Source: an uncultured Deferribacteraceae bacterium (lineage in GTDB: Bacteria; Chrysiogenota; Deferribacteres; CAMZNJ01). Taken from it: a stretch of DNA of 64,000 bases. Under the pieces are notes generated by a model. It was not told the DNA's origin. It ran no database searches and worked only from the letters and a program-made list of their open reading frames with translations. The translations under genes and the position numbers were made by a program. The stretch's first letter is position 1. Each line of letters opens with the position of its first letter. Below are positions 6,480 through 15,429 of this stretch, piece by piece. Location of the stretch: positions 13,124-77,123 of the forward strand of contig CAMZNS010000026.1 in the NCBI GenBank assembly GCA_947313855.1, written 5' to 3'.

Positions 6480-8462
6480 ATGACCAAACCAACACTACAC
6501 GTAACAACGCCGATGTACTACGTAAACGATATTGCTCATATCGGACATGCGTACACCACAATTGCTGGGGATGTGCTTTGTCGCTACCGTCGCATGACGG
6601 GGTACGATGTATTTTACACCACGGGGACGGATGAGCACGGTCAGAAAATCGCCGAAGCCGCTGAAGGGCGGGGGATGACGCCGAAACAGCTTGCCGACAC
6701 TGTTGTCACAAAGTTTGTTGACCTGTGGGACACCCTAAACATCGACTACCAGAGCTTCTCACGCACCACCGATGTTGGGCACAAAGCTAGTGTTCAGAAG
6801 GAGTTCCAGTCCATGTTTGACAATGGCGACATCTACTTGGGCAAGTATTCGGGGTACTACTGTGTGCCGTGCGAATCGTTTTGGACGGACACGCAACTTG
6901 GTGAAGGGGCGGTGTGTCCATCGTGCAACAGGGGTGTGAAGATTGTGGAGGAGGACAGCTACTTCTTCCGATTGAGCCGATATCAGGACAAGCTGTTGCA
7001 ACATATCAAAGACAACCCAAGCTTCATACAGCCTGAGGCACGACGCAATGAGGTGGTATCGTTCATCGAAAGCGGGCTCAACGATCTGTCGGTTTCGCGT
7101 ACATCGTTTGATTGGGGGATACATGTGCCGTTTGACAACAAACACGTGGTTTACGTGTGGCTCGATGCCCTATCCAGCTACATAACTGCCCTCGGTTATG
7201 GCACCTCTGATGCCAACTTCCAGCGGTATTGGGGGAACACCATCCACCTTGTGGGGAAGGATATTCTTCGCTTCCACACCATCTATTGGCCAGCATTCCT
7301 TATGAGCATGGGTGTGGAGTTGCCGAAGCAGGTGTTCGCCCATGGTTGGTGGACTGTTGAGGGGCAAAAAATGAGCAAATCCTTGGGGAACGCCATCAAC
7401 CCTGTGGAGCTCGTAAACGATTTCGGTGCCGACGCTGTGAGGTACTTCCTCTTGCAAACCATGCCCTTCGGAAACGACGGCAACTTCAGCTATGAAGTAT
7501 TCATCTCCAAAATCAATCACGACCTCTCCAATGACTACGGCAACCTAGTCAACAGAGTCGCACAAATGGTGCACAAGTACTTCAACTCCGTGATGCCACA
7601 CCTAAGTACCAAACATAGTGACGCAAGGGAGAACCCTGAAACATACAAAAAACTATTCCCACTGGAACACCACTTGGACGAACTGCTAGATCAAACTGTC
7701 CGTACGGTGGATGCCTCCATGGACACACTGTCGTTTAACGAAGCACTCAAGGCGATTAGAGCCTACATCTCCGCAACAAATAAATACGTGGATGCGGCAA
7801 AACCGTGGACGGTGGCAACCGAAGGAGATATGGATCGTCTTGGTGATATCCTCAATCGTGCGATGAATGCGTCGTTGCTTGCGACCCGACTTCTGTCGCC
7901 GTTTATGCCCGAAACAGCCGACAAAGTATTTGTGTTGTTGGGCGTGGAGAATCCCTTGTTGGCAAGTAGCGAGAAGTTGAAGTTGGATATGGTGTCGGGT
8001 GGTCAGAAGATTACCTTCAATACGCAGCTTTTCCCTAAGGTGGACGCGAAGGTGTTCCTTGCGAAGCGGGGTGCGACCACTTCTACCACGGGGAACGCGA
8101 CCACGGGGAACGCTGATGTTGTGTCTACCGTTGGTATCGATGAGTTTTTCAAAACTCAGATACTTGCTGGGAAGATTATGGCGGCAACGGCTGTTCCGAA
8201 GTCGTCGAAGCTTCTTCAGCTTAGTGTGGATTTTGGTGGTGCGATGGGCACTGCTGAGAACGCGACCATTGTTGCAGGTGTGAAAAAAACGTACGCACCT
8301 GAGGATTTGGTGGGCAAGACGGTTGCGTTTGCTGCCAACATCAAGCCTACTAAGATAATGGGCGTGCTTAGTCAGGGTATGATACTTGCTGTTGATAATG
8401 GTACGCGTCATTTTGTGATGGAGTTGGATGATTCCGTTGTTCCGGGCACCCGCATTAAGTAG
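6480..8462 (+). CDS. metG: Methionyl-tRNA synthetase with C-terminal tRNA-binding domain
   Basis: A class I aminoacyl-tRNA synthetase of 660 residues that charges tRNA-Met. Visible are the HIGH motif (HIGHAY, about residue 20), a zinc knuckle with CVPC and CPSC, the KMSKS motif in the catalytic half, an alpha-helical anticodon-binding domain and a C-terminal Trbp111-like OB-fold (from about residue 555). ATG 6480 was chosen because GGGGGCAGAG precedes it; ATG 6468 is four codons upstream. A short Thr/Gly/Asn repeat (about residues 535-548) forms the linker before the OB-fold. Codon choice changes from A/C-ended to G/T-ended codons near base 7,850. Confidence 0.97.
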   Translation: MTKPTLHVTTPMYYVNDIAHIGHAYTTIAGDVLCRYRRMTGYDVFYTTGTDEHGQKIAEAAEGRGMTPKQLADTVVTKFVDLWDTLNIDYQSFSRTTDVGHKASVQKEFQSMFDNGDIYLGKYSGYYCVPCESFWTDTQLGEGAVCPSCNRGVKIVEEDSYFFRLSRYQDKLLQHIKDNPSFIQPEARRNEVVSFIESGLNDLSVSRTSFDWGIHVPFDNKHVVYVWLDALSSYITALGYGTSDANFQRYWGNTIHLVGKDILRFHTIYWPAFLMSMGVELPKQVFAHGWWTVEGQKMSKSLGNAINPVELVNDFGADAVRYFLLQTMPFGNDGNFSYEVFISKINHDLSNDYGNLVNRVAQMVHKYFNSVMPHLSTKHSDARENPETYKKLFPLEHHLDELLDQTVRTVDASMDTLSFNEALKAIRAYISATNKYVDAAKPWTVATEGDMDRLGDILNRAMNASLLATRLLSPFMPETADKVFVLLGVENPLLASSEKLKLDMVSGGQKITFNTQLFPKVDAKVFLAKRGATTSTTGNATTGNADVVSTVGIDEFFKTQILAGKIMAATAVPKSSKLLQLSVDFGGAMGTAENATIVAGVKKTYAPEDLVGKTVAFAANIKPTKIMGVLSQGMILAVDNGTRHFVMELDDSVVPGTRIK

Positions 8463-8546
8463 GGGGCGGTTACGCTACCGCTACCGCTACGACCACGGCG
8501 ACCACGGTTGCGTTGGCACGGTTACGCTACCACCGCTACGACCATG
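8463..8546. repeat. Tandem repeat between convergent metG and tyrS
   Basis: An imperfect array of GCTACC/GCTACGACC and GACCACGG units that fills the whole gap between the two stop codons. No rho-independent terminator is visible. Confidence 0.75.
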
Positions 8547-9752
8547 CTATGTTACAACTAGTTTGGCAAACTTCCTCTTGCCGACCTTCAGCACGTGCTC
8601 CCCATTGGTGAGTACGTGTGCGGGGTCGTTGATTCGTTCGCCGTCGATACTTACCCCCCCTTGCGATATATTTCGTCGCCCTTCGCTTTTCGAGGTGACC
8701 ATTGCACATTCCACCATGGCGTCTAGTACTGTTGTGGTGTTTATGTTGAAGTGTGGCATGCTGTCGGGGTTTTCTTTTTTGGAGAAGACCTGTTCGAAGT
8801 TTGCTCTTGCGTCTGTGGCGTCTTGTTTTGCGTGGTATATTTCTGTGATGTGCCCTGCCAGAATTTTTTTTGCTTCCATTGGGTGTAGGGTTCCGTTGTC
8901 CGTATCTTTCTGCATGGACAGTATTTCGCTAGTGGTGAACCTTGTCAGCAGGGTGTAGTACTCCCACATGATGCTGTCGGGTATGGACATGAGTTTGCCG
9001 AACATGGTGTTGGGGTTGTCGGTGATGCCCACGTAGTTGCCTAGGGATTTGCTCATTTTGTCGCCCCCTGACAGTCCAACGAGTAGTGGCATCATTAGTG
9101 GTATTTGTGTTTCTTGGTTGTAGCACCGTTGTAGGTCTCGTCCGACGAGTAGGTTGAATTTTTGATCCATTCCGCCGAGTTCCATGTCAGCTTTCATTGC
9201 GACGGAGTCGTACCCTTGCACTAGTGGGTAGAGTAGTTCGTGCATGGCGATGGGTTGGTTGTTTTTGAATCTATTGGTGAAGTCATCCCTTTCGAGCAGT
9301 CTTGCGATGGTGTAGTTTGATGTTAGTTTGATGAAATCGGCTGGCATCATAGCGTTAAACCATTGGCTGTTGTATGCGATGGTAGTTTTTTCGGGGTCGA
9401 GTAGTTTGAAGACTTGTTGTTTGTATGTTTCGGCGTTTGCGTCTATCTGTTCGCGTGTTAGTGGTGGTCGTGTTTCATTTTTGCCAGTGGGATCACCGAT
9501 CATGGCTGTGAAGTCGCCGATGAGGAATTGGATATCGTAGCCAAGTTCTTGCAGTTGACGCATCTTGTTGAGCAATACGGTGTGTCCGAGGTGTAGGTCG
9601 GGTGCTGTGGGGTCGAATCCTGCTTTGATGATCATGGACGACTTTTCGCCACTCAAAAAACGCTCCACCTTATTGGCAAGCTCATGGTGTGCCACTATTT
9701 CCGCACTACCACGGCAGATTATGTCCAAATGTTCTTGCAGATCCTGTTTCAT
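8547..9752 (-). CDS. tyrS: Tyrosyl-tRNA synthetase
   Basis: A 401-residue class I synthetase charging tRNA-Tyr. The signature HLGH motif (about residue 56) follows [14 protein letters not shown] lies near residue 237, and a C-terminal S4 RNA-binding domain ends the protein. The long loop around [10 protein letters not shown] and the motif spacing place it in the second bacterial TyrRS group (TyrZ-like) rather than the E. coli TyrS group. It lies 28 nt downstream of the prepilin peptidase gene and is probably the last gene of the long minus-strand run. Confidence 0.96.
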   Translation of the reverse strand: MKQDLQEHLDIICRGSAEIVAHHELANKVERFLSGEKSSMIIKAGFDPTAPDLHLGHTVLLNKMRQLQELGYDIQFLIGDFTAMIGDPTGKNETRPPLTREQIDANAETYKQQVFKLLDPEKTTIAYNSQWFNAMMPADFIKLTSNYTIARLLERDDFTNRFKNNQPIAMHELLYPLVQGYDSVAMKADMELGGMDQKFNLLVGRDLQRCYNQETQIPLMMPLLVGLSGGDKMSKSLGNYVGITDNPNTMFGKLMSIPDSIMWEYYTLLTRFTTSEILSMQKDTDNGTLHPMEAKKILAGHITEIYHAKQDATDARANFEQVFSKKENPDSMPHFNINTTTVLDAMVECAMVTSKSEGRRNISQGGVSIDGERINDPAHVLTNGEHVLKVGKRKFAKLVVT

Positions 9753-9780
9753 AACAACTAAACTCCAAGTTTGATATTCG

Positions 9781-10617
9781 TTAGGTGTAGGCTAATGTAA
9801 AAAAGATACGATGTATGGGGGTGGAGAAGAGGGCGTAAACCACGGCAGAAACACCAAGCATGGGGGCGAAGGGGATGGGAATTCGCAGGGAACCGCGACG
9901 CAAGGCTATGACGATGCCAACAAGGATGCCGAAAATAGACGCAAACAACATAACAAACACAGCACCGAAAGGGGTCAAATAAAGGCACAACATCCCCATA
10001 AGTTTGTAGTCACCAAACCCCATCATCTCCATGTTGCGTAGGCGTCCGTAAATGGTGGTGGGCAAAAAAAGGATGCCAAAACCAACAACACCACTAAACA
10101 CAGCACTACTAACACCAGCAATACCAGCCGTCGCAAAACTAAGAACCAAACCGGAAATAATGCCAAACACGATAATGGAGTCGGGGATGATGCCCGTTTC
10201 AAAGTTGGGGTCAAGGGCTGTGTCTAAATCGGCAGTGGCGGCTGCTAGTGCGAAAAATGATAGCAAAAACAATGATAACGAAAAAGGGGCAAAACCGAAA
10301 CGGTAAGCGATGAAAAAATATACGAAACCAAGCAAACCCTCCACAAAAGGGTAGTGAACAGGGATGGAACCACCGCAACAGGAGCCACGACCACGCAACA
10401 AAAGGTATGAAACAAGGGGGATGTTGCGGTAAAACGGGATAGCAGTTTCGCAATCGCGACAACAGGATCGTGTGAGCAGTGAGATACCGCGAGGGAGACG
10501 AAATGCTAAGGCGTTGATAAAGCTACCAAGGGCGAGACCGACGATCATGCTCCAAATGGGGAATAATCCGAAAGTGTTAACAACAGCGATGGTGGTATCA
10601 TTGTGAGCGGTGAGCAT
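9781..10617 (-). CDS. pilD: Type IV prepilin peptidase / N-methyltransferase (PilD/GspO type)
   Basis: A 278-residue polytopic inner-membrane aspartyl protease that cleaves type IV pilin and pseudopilin leaders. Visible are the N-terminal [14 protein letters not shown] motif, a cytoplasmic Cys pair (CRDC), and the two catalytic Asp motifs ATADLD and GFGDYK. The second zinc motif of the family, normally CxxC, is here an adjacent CC (RGSCCGGS), so zinc binding may differ. GGAGAA precedes ATG 10617. No pilin gene lies in the window. Its coding strand is G/T-rich, unlike its operon neighbours. Confidence 0.9.
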   Translation of the reverse strand: MLTAHNDTTIAVVNTFGLFPIWSMIVGLALGSFINALAFRLPRGISLLTRSCCRDCETAIPFYRNIPLVSYLLLRGRGSCCGGSIPVHYPFVEGLLGFVYFFIAYRFGFAPFSLSLFLLSFFALAAATADLDTALDPNFETGIIPDSIIVFGIISGLVLSFATAGIAGVSSAVFSGVVGFGILFLPTTIYGRLRNMEMMGFGDYKLMGMLCLYLTPFGAVFVMLFASIFGILVGIVIALRRGSLRIPIPFAPMLGVSAVVYALFSTPIHRIFFTLAYT

Positions 10618-10627
10618 GGTTCGTTCT

Positions 10628-10701
10628 CCGTGTGTTGTGTTGCCGTGTTGCCGTGTTGCCGTGTTGCCGTGTGCCGTGTTGCCGTGTTGCCGTGTGCCGT
10701 G
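10628..10701. repeat. Tandem repeat between the Gfo/Idh gene and pilD
   Basis: About eight copies of an 8-bp unit GCCGTGTT, with shortened variants. The array starts directly after the Gfo/Idh stop codon (on the minus strand) and ends about 10 bp before the pilD start, just upstream of its ribosome site. Confidence 0.9.
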
Positions 10702-11652
10702 CTATTGATTTTTCACAATTTCGTCTATTTTGAGTGCGATACCGAGTGTATCGAGGTCACGTTCGGGAGCTATTGTGTTTGTGGATTTCCCTTCGACGAG
10801 GTCGAGGAAGTGTATGATTTCGCTTTTTAGAGGGTTTGCTTTGTAGACGAACAGTCGTTCTTGTGTGTATTCGCTACGGTAAGTCATCTCTTCGCGTCCG
10901 TACATGTGCGAGCTTGCTGCTCCTTTGTAGATGTTGATATCTTGTGTGGTGTAGTCGAGCAGGATGTAGGAGTCTTTTTGGCTAATGAGCATTGTGCGGT
11001 CTTTTTTTTCGGTGAGTCGGCTAACGACCATGTTTGCTACGGCACCGGATTCGAATTGGAGTGTTGCGGCAACAGCATCGGCGGCGTTTCGTCCGGGTAT
11101 AACTGTGCCGTGTGCGGAGATGCCTACAACGGGGGAGCTTATCATGTTGGCAACGAGATCGATATCGTGAATCATGAGGTCGAGCACAATGGAGTCGCCC
11201 CCCACGGAGTTGACGAAAGGACCGACACGACGTGTTTCGATGAGGTAAGGGTTGTCGATTAGTCGTGATATTTCCATGATGGCACCGTTGTATCGTTCCA
11301 CATGTCCTGTGAGTAGGGTGAGGTTGGAGTTGGATGCGAGTTGGAAGAGTTCTTTGGCTTCTTGGATGGATAGGCAGAGTGGTTTTTCGGCTAAGACATG
11401 TTTGCCTGCGAGTAGGGCGTTGCGAATAATTTCGTAATGGGAGGGTGATGGTGTGGCAACAGAGATGACGTCCACATGTTTGAGCATCTCTTTGTAGTCT
11501 TGGTAGTAGGGTACGCCGTCGTTTGAGGCAAACTCTGCTACCTCTTTGCGTGGATCGGAGACTCCCGCGAGTGTGCATCGGGTGAGTCGACTGAGTATGC
11601 TGTAGTGGTGTCGTCCCATTCGTCCGGCACCGATTAAACCGTATCGTAGCAT
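10702..11652 (-). CDS. Gfo/Idh/MocA-family NAD(P)-dependent oxidoreductase
   Basis: A 316-residue oxidoreductase with an N-terminal Rossmann fold (GLIGAGRMGRHH, residues 5-16), the catalytic-domain EKP motif (about 94) and a C-terminal alpha/beta domain. It starts 4 nt after lpxA behind GGGAGG. Homologues next to lpxA are known in several Gram-negative lineages; in some, GnnA (with the aminotransferase GnnB) converts UDP-GlcNAc to the 3-amino sugar used for lipid A. No GnnB-like aminotransferase is visible here, so the substrate is open, though an envelope sugar nucleotide is likely. Confidence 0.85.
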   Translation of the reverse strand: MLRYGLIGAGRMGRHHYSILSRLTRCTLAGVSDPRKEVAEFASNDGVPYYQDYKEMLKHVDVISVATPSPSHYEIIRNALLAGKHVLAEKPLCLSIQEAKELFQLASNSNLTLLTGHVERYNGAIMEISRLIDNPYLIETRRVGPFVNSVGGDSIVLDLMIHDIDLVANMISSPVVGISAHGTVIPGRNAADAVAATLQFESGAVANMVVSRLTEKKDRTMLISQKDSYILLDYTTQDINIYKGAASSHMYGREEMTYRSEYTQERLFVYKANPLKSEIIHFLDLVEGKSTNTIAPERDLDTLGIALKIDEIVKNQ

Positions 11653-11656
11653 ATAT

Positions 11657-12439
11657 TTACCTCCCGTAACTGCGTTTGCTATCTTGGTTGATGAAGTTTA
11701 GGAATTCTTGTATTTCTGGTATTTGATCGAGGTCAGCTATCTGTTGTCGTACTTCGGCGAGGGTAAGGTTTTTGTCTGTGTAGATGCGTAGGGCGACTTT
11801 GAGTGCGGCGATGGTTTTGCGGTCCATCCCGTTGCGTCGCAGTCCGACAGTATTGAGTGCTGTGGAGTACCCTTTGTGTGGTGTGGCGGTGGTGTATGGG
11901 GCAACGTCTTTGGTGATGCGGGTGTAGGAGACCATGGCGAGTTTGCCGACGCGTAAGAATTGGTGGATGCCAACATGACCGCCAAGGGTAGCACCGTCGT
12001 CGATATGGGCATGACCGCTAACACCGCTGTAACCGCCAAGGGTAACGTTGTTGCCGATGATAACGTCGTGACCGATGTGTGAGCAGTGTAGGAAGTAGTT
12101 GTTGTTGCCAACAGTGGTCGTGCCGCCGCCAGCAATGGAACCACGACTAATGTTTGTGTGTGGGTAGAAGACGTTACCGTTGCCGACATGCAAAAACACA
12201 TCTTCGCCGTCGTAGCCGTAAATCTGGGGATCGCCACCAACAAGGGCGTAGGATTTGACAATATTGTTGGTGCCGAGGGTGGTGTTCCGTCCTACCATGC
12301 CATGGGGTTCCACAACGGTGCCCGAGGCGAGGGTGGTGTTGGCACCGATGAATGCGAACGCACCAACATGGGCATTGGGGTGGATTGTAGCCGTGGGGTC
12401 AACAATTGCCGTTGGGTGAAGTGCGGGCTCCGTTTGCAT
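11657..12439 (-). CDS. lpxA: UDP-N-acetylglucosamine O-acyltransferase
   Basis: A 260-residue left-handed beta-helix protein catalysing the first step of lipid A synthesis, acyl transfer to the 3-OH of UDP-GlcNAc. Hexapeptide repeats (ALHPTAIVDPTATIHP onward) run to about residue 190, the catalytic His lies in HCSHIGHD (about residue 125), and the C-terminal helical domain carries the usual nucleotide-binding region. Length matches the family (255-265). It lies 45 nt after fabZ in the lpxD-fabZ-lpxA block. Confidence 0.96.
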   Translation of the reverse strand: MQTEPALHPTAIVDPTATIHPNAHVGAFAFIGANTTLASGTVVEPHGMVGRNTTLGTNNIVKSYALVGGDPQIYGYDGEDVFLHVGNGNVFYPHTNISRGSIAGGGTTTVGNNNYFLHCSHIGHDVIIGNNVTLGGYSGVSGHAHIDDGATLGGHVGIHQFLRVGKLAMVSYTRITKDVAPYTTATPHKGYSTALNTVGLRRNGMDRKTIAALKVALRIYTDKNLTLAEVRQQIADLDQIPEIQEFLNFINQDSKRSYGR

Positions 12440-12484
12440 AATTTGATTACATCCTTGTATATTTTTGGCGATGGTAGTGGTGTG

Positions 12485-12976
12485 TTATTCGGCGTTAACG
12501 TTGTTATTCTCGTTATTTTTGGGTGTGATTTCGCAGTAAGTACGGATGGCTGCGGAAGCAACTTTTTTGCCGTTAACGGTGGCATAGCAGTCGAAATCGT
12601 AGAACCGTCCACGTTTTTTCACTATCTCTGTGTGCAAGACGAGGACGTCGCCAGGGACGATTTGTGTTTTGATTTTGAACCTGTCCACGGAGATGAGGAA
12701 AACTTTTAGGTCGGAAACATCAACGTCGATTTCGTCGATGATGATAAAGTACAGACCACAAAACTGTGCCATGCTCTCGATAACAAGAACGCCGGGGTAG
12801 ATGGGATTATCGGGGAAATGTCCTATGAATGCGGGCTCGCTCATGCTAATATTTTTGATGCCGTATAAAACGTCGTCTTCGTCGCGAACTACTCTGTCTA
12901 CCAGTGCGAAAGGGGCACGGTGTGGCAGCGACTTTAGGATATCATGGTGATTTAAAACTACTTCGTTATGATTCAT
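12485..12976 (-). CDS. fabZ: 3-hydroxyacyl-[acyl-carrier-protein] dehydratase FabZ
   Basis: A 163-residue hot-dog-fold dehydratase that removes water from 3-hydroxyacyl-ACP in fatty acid elongation. The catalytic His lies in [11 protein letters not shown] and the catalytic Glu in VIESMAQ; the N-terminal [12 protein letters not shown] motif is also present. The start overlaps the lpxD stop by 11 nt. FabZ draws on the same 3-hydroxyacyl-ACP pool used by LpxA and LpxD, which explains the conserved neighbourhood. Confidence 0.96.
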   Translation of the reverse strand: MNHNEVVLNHHDILKSLPHRAPFALVDRVVRDEDDVLYGIKNISMSEPAFIGHFPDNPIYPGVLVIESMAQFCGLYFIIIDEIDVDVSDLKVFLISVDRFKIKTQIVPGDVLVLHTEIVKKRGRFYDFDCYATVNGKKVASAAIRTYCEITPKNNENNNVNAE

Positions 12977-14798
12977 AATCTTCTCTCTCTTTTTTTATAA
13001 TGGTTTTTAAGACTTTTGTGTTTTTGGTAAGGAATGAAAGCAAGACGCGTTCGCGACTCCAATGCTCCCATAGCTTGGCGGGGGTGCCAACATAGATGCC
13101 ACCAGCTTGGGTGAGATTTTTGGAGACAGAAGTGGTGGCATAGAGGCGAATACCGCTAGCAACAGTGATGTGATCCGAAATGCTGGCGGCACCACCCATC
13201 ATAACGTAGTCGCCAAGGGTGGAGCTACCGGCAACGGCACTTTTACCCGCCATGATACAACCACGACCAAGAATAACATTGTGGGCGATGTGGCATTGGT
13301 TGTCGATCTTGCAACCGCTACCAATAACTGTGTCACGAATGGCACCGCGATCGATGGTGGTGCCTGAGCCGACCTCGACGTTGTTGCCGATGATAACGGA
13401 GCCAACTTGTGGTACTTTGATGAATTCACCCGCAATGAAGCGGAAGCCGAACCCGTCGCCACCGATGGTTACGCTGTTGTGCAGGGAGACGTTGTTGCCG
13501 ATGGTGGCTTCAGCGGAGATGGTTGTACCTGAGCCTATTTCGCAAAAATCGCCGATGGTTACGCCAGATTCGATGTGTGCCGAAGGGCTGATGGTGCACC
13601 CTTTGCCGATGGTTACGCCAGCACTAATGTGGGCGAAGCTGCCGATGCGACAACCCTCGCCAAGGGTCGCAGTTGGGTGTACGAATGCCCGTGGGGATAT
13701 CTCCAAGTAACCGCCGAGCATCCAGCGTAATTCCCATGAAAGGAGGGTGGTTAGGAGTTGTAGGCTTGCAACACTTCTTGAGTCGAGGTGGTTTTGAGCC
13801 AGCCATGGGGGTGTTGCGTTGTCGTTGCCGTTGTCGTTGCCGTTGTCGTTGTCGCCAGCGGTGCTCGAACCAGCGTTGTTAGGGAAGATACTGCCCATAA
13901 TGACGGCGGTGTCTTCAGTGGTAATGGTAATGGTGCTGTAAGTGGGGGTGGGTGAGTACTCGCCAATATTTTTCAGGAAGGAGTGTAGGGCGGGTCTCAG
14001 GGTGTTGGAGAGCCACACCCATGGTTCTGTTTCGGAGTTGTTGTCATGGTTGTGTGTATTTGATGTGGCGGTCATGGCGGTCATGGCGGTTGCTAGGGGG
14101 TAGAAAGTGTTCATTAGGCTTAGCATGGCGGTGTCGGCAGTTTCGTCACCATCGTGGGATGGGATAACGATACCACAATGGTCGGGGGTGAATGCGACAC
14201 CTTCGAGGACGATAAACAGCTCACAAGCATGCGGCGTACCCTCTGCTTCCATGCGATTGAGTTTGTCTGCAATATTTTGGGTGGTGACCAGAACGGCAAG
14301 CCCTGATTGTTGATCGTTGTAGTCGCTTAGCCCCTGAATGATATTTACGCTGTGCCCTTGATGGTTGTGGTAGCTGAGGTTGCGTAGGGGTGTGTTGTTG
14401 CTGTTGTTTAGGGGTGTGTTCGTGATGGCACTGTGGAGTTGTGTTGCGAGTTGTGCAAGAGGGTCGTTGGGCGTGATTGTGCCGTTGCGGAAACGGTTGC
14501 CTGAAGTGATGAGTGTTGGTGGTAGGGGAGCAATGTTCTCTTCATGTGCGGGAGTATTTGCGGGGTTTGGCATGCGGAATCCTACACGATGGTAGAGGTC
14601 TTCCATGTGTTCGAACAGGAAGCGGTACATGGTGGTAGCGTCGTGTATGTGTTCGTTGCCGTCAGCCCATTTATGTTGATGCTGCTGTTGTTCATCAGAA
14701 GTTGTATTTTTCAGTGTTGCAAGAGTTGTGTAGAAGGCACCTTGCAGTTTTGTTTCCAGCTCCTTGGCTGTGAAAGTTCTATTTCTTCTTTTTGCCAT
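12966..14798 (-). CDS. lpxD: UDP-3-O-acylglucosamine N-acyltransferase LpxD, greatly enlarged
   Basis: The C-terminal 270 residues are a typical LpxD left-handed beta-helix with hexapeptide repeats and the catalytic His region ([10 protein letters not shown]). LpxD adds the N-linked acyl chain in lipid A synthesis. The family is normally about 340 residues; this protein has 610. The start ([10 protein letters not shown]) resembles the usual LpxD N-terminus, but at least 200 extra residues rich in Asn, Thr, His and Gln are spread through the N-terminal substrate-binding domain, including a DNGNDNGN tandem repeat near 13,805-13,860. The gene overlaps skp by 20 nt upstream and fabZ by 11 nt downstream. 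Confidence 0.92.
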   Translation of the reverse strand: MAKRRNRTFTAKELETKLQGAFYTTLATLKNTTSDEQQQHQHKWADGNEHIHDATTMYRFLFEHMEDLYHRVGFRMPNPANTPAHEENIAPLPPTLITSGNRFRNGTITPNDPLAQLATQLHSAITNTPLNNSNNTPLRNLSYHNHQGHSVNIIQGLSDYNDQQSGLAVLVTTQNIADKLNRMEAEGTPHACELFIVLEGVAFTPDHCGIVIPSHDGDETADTAMLSLMNTFYPLATAMTAMTATSNTHNHDNNSETEPWVWLSNTLRPALHSFLKNIGEYSPTPTYSTITITTEDTAVIMGSIFPNNAGSSTAGDNDNGNDNGNDNATPPWLAQNHLDSRSVASLQLLTTLLSWELRWMLGGYLEISPRAFVHPTATLGEGCRIGSFAHISAGVTIGKGCTISPSAHIESGVTIGDFCEIGSGTTISAEATIGNNVSLHNSVTIGGDGFGFRFIAGEFIKVPQVGSVIIGNNVEVGSGTTIDRGAIRDTVIGSGCKIDNQCHIAHNVILGRGCIMAGKSAVAGSSTLGDYVMMGGAASISDHITVASGIRLYATTSVSKNLTQAGGIYVGTPAKLWEHWSRERVLLSFLTKNTKVLKTIIKKEREDYES

Positions 14799-15318
14799 AA
14801 GATGCGTCGTAGATTTTTAATATTTCGTTGGTAACGTCGTCTTTGGGGTCGTAGTAGATGATTGTTGGTGGGGCAGTGTTCATGAGAATGGAGTAGTTAT
14901 TTTTTTTTGCGTACGTGTTTGATATTTCGGCGACGTCTTTGTAGATGGAGTTGAGGGCTTGAGCTCGTAGAGAGTTGAGTTCTTGTTGTGTTACGGCGAG
15001 TAGTTGTTGGTATTCGGCTTGTGATTGGTAGAGTGCTTTTAGAGCCTCTTCTTGTTTGGCTTGTGACCAGATTTTGCTATTATCTTGAATCTCTTTTTGA
15101 GCTTTGAGGAGGTTTTTTTCGGCACTAGCGATAATCTCTTTTTTGTCGGTGTCGAATTTTTTCAGGTCGTCGAGGGATGATTTGCCGGCTTTGCTGTTCA
15201 TGGCAATGAGGTCGAGGTTGATGAAGCCGATGCGTTGGGATACGTTTTCGTTACCGAGTGCTAGTGTAGAGATTAGCACAAAGGTTGCGAGGAGCACCCA
15301 GATTTGAGTAAGTTTCAT
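14779..15318 (-). CDS. skp: Skp/OmpH periplasmic chaperone
   Basis: A 179-residue protein with a Sec signal peptide (about 1-22) and the OmpH start [10 protein letters not shown], followed by a long coiled-coil rich in Lys, Gln and Glu (about 50-140). Skp carries unfolded outer-membrane proteins to the BAM complex. Its place between bamA and lpxD is the classic bamA-skp-lpxD-fabZ-lpxA order. GGAGA lies 8 nt before ATG 15318. Tail residues are Lys-rich. Confidence 0.93.
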   Translation of the reverse strand: MKLTQIWVLLATFVLISTLALGNENVSQRIGFINLDLIAMNSKAGKSSLDDLKKFDTDKKEIIASAEKNLLKAQKEIQDNSKIWSQAKQEEALKALYQSQAEYQQLLAVTQQELNSLRAQALNSIYKDVAEISNTYAKKNNYSILMNTAPPTIIYYDPKDDVTNEILKIYDASYGKKKK

Positions 15319-15429
15319 AAAATTGTCTCCGTTTTCGTCGAATACGTTGTTTTCCCAATGTTACCATATTTGAGTGGAACATACAAGGTAATTCGTGTAT
15401 TGCTAAAGTTTCTTCGGTGTAGTTGCGTA

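Noticed and set aside
7686-8411. 241-codon minus-strand gene inside metG
   Set aside because: Antisense to the conserved MetG tRNA-binding domain; Arg/His-rich shadow composition.
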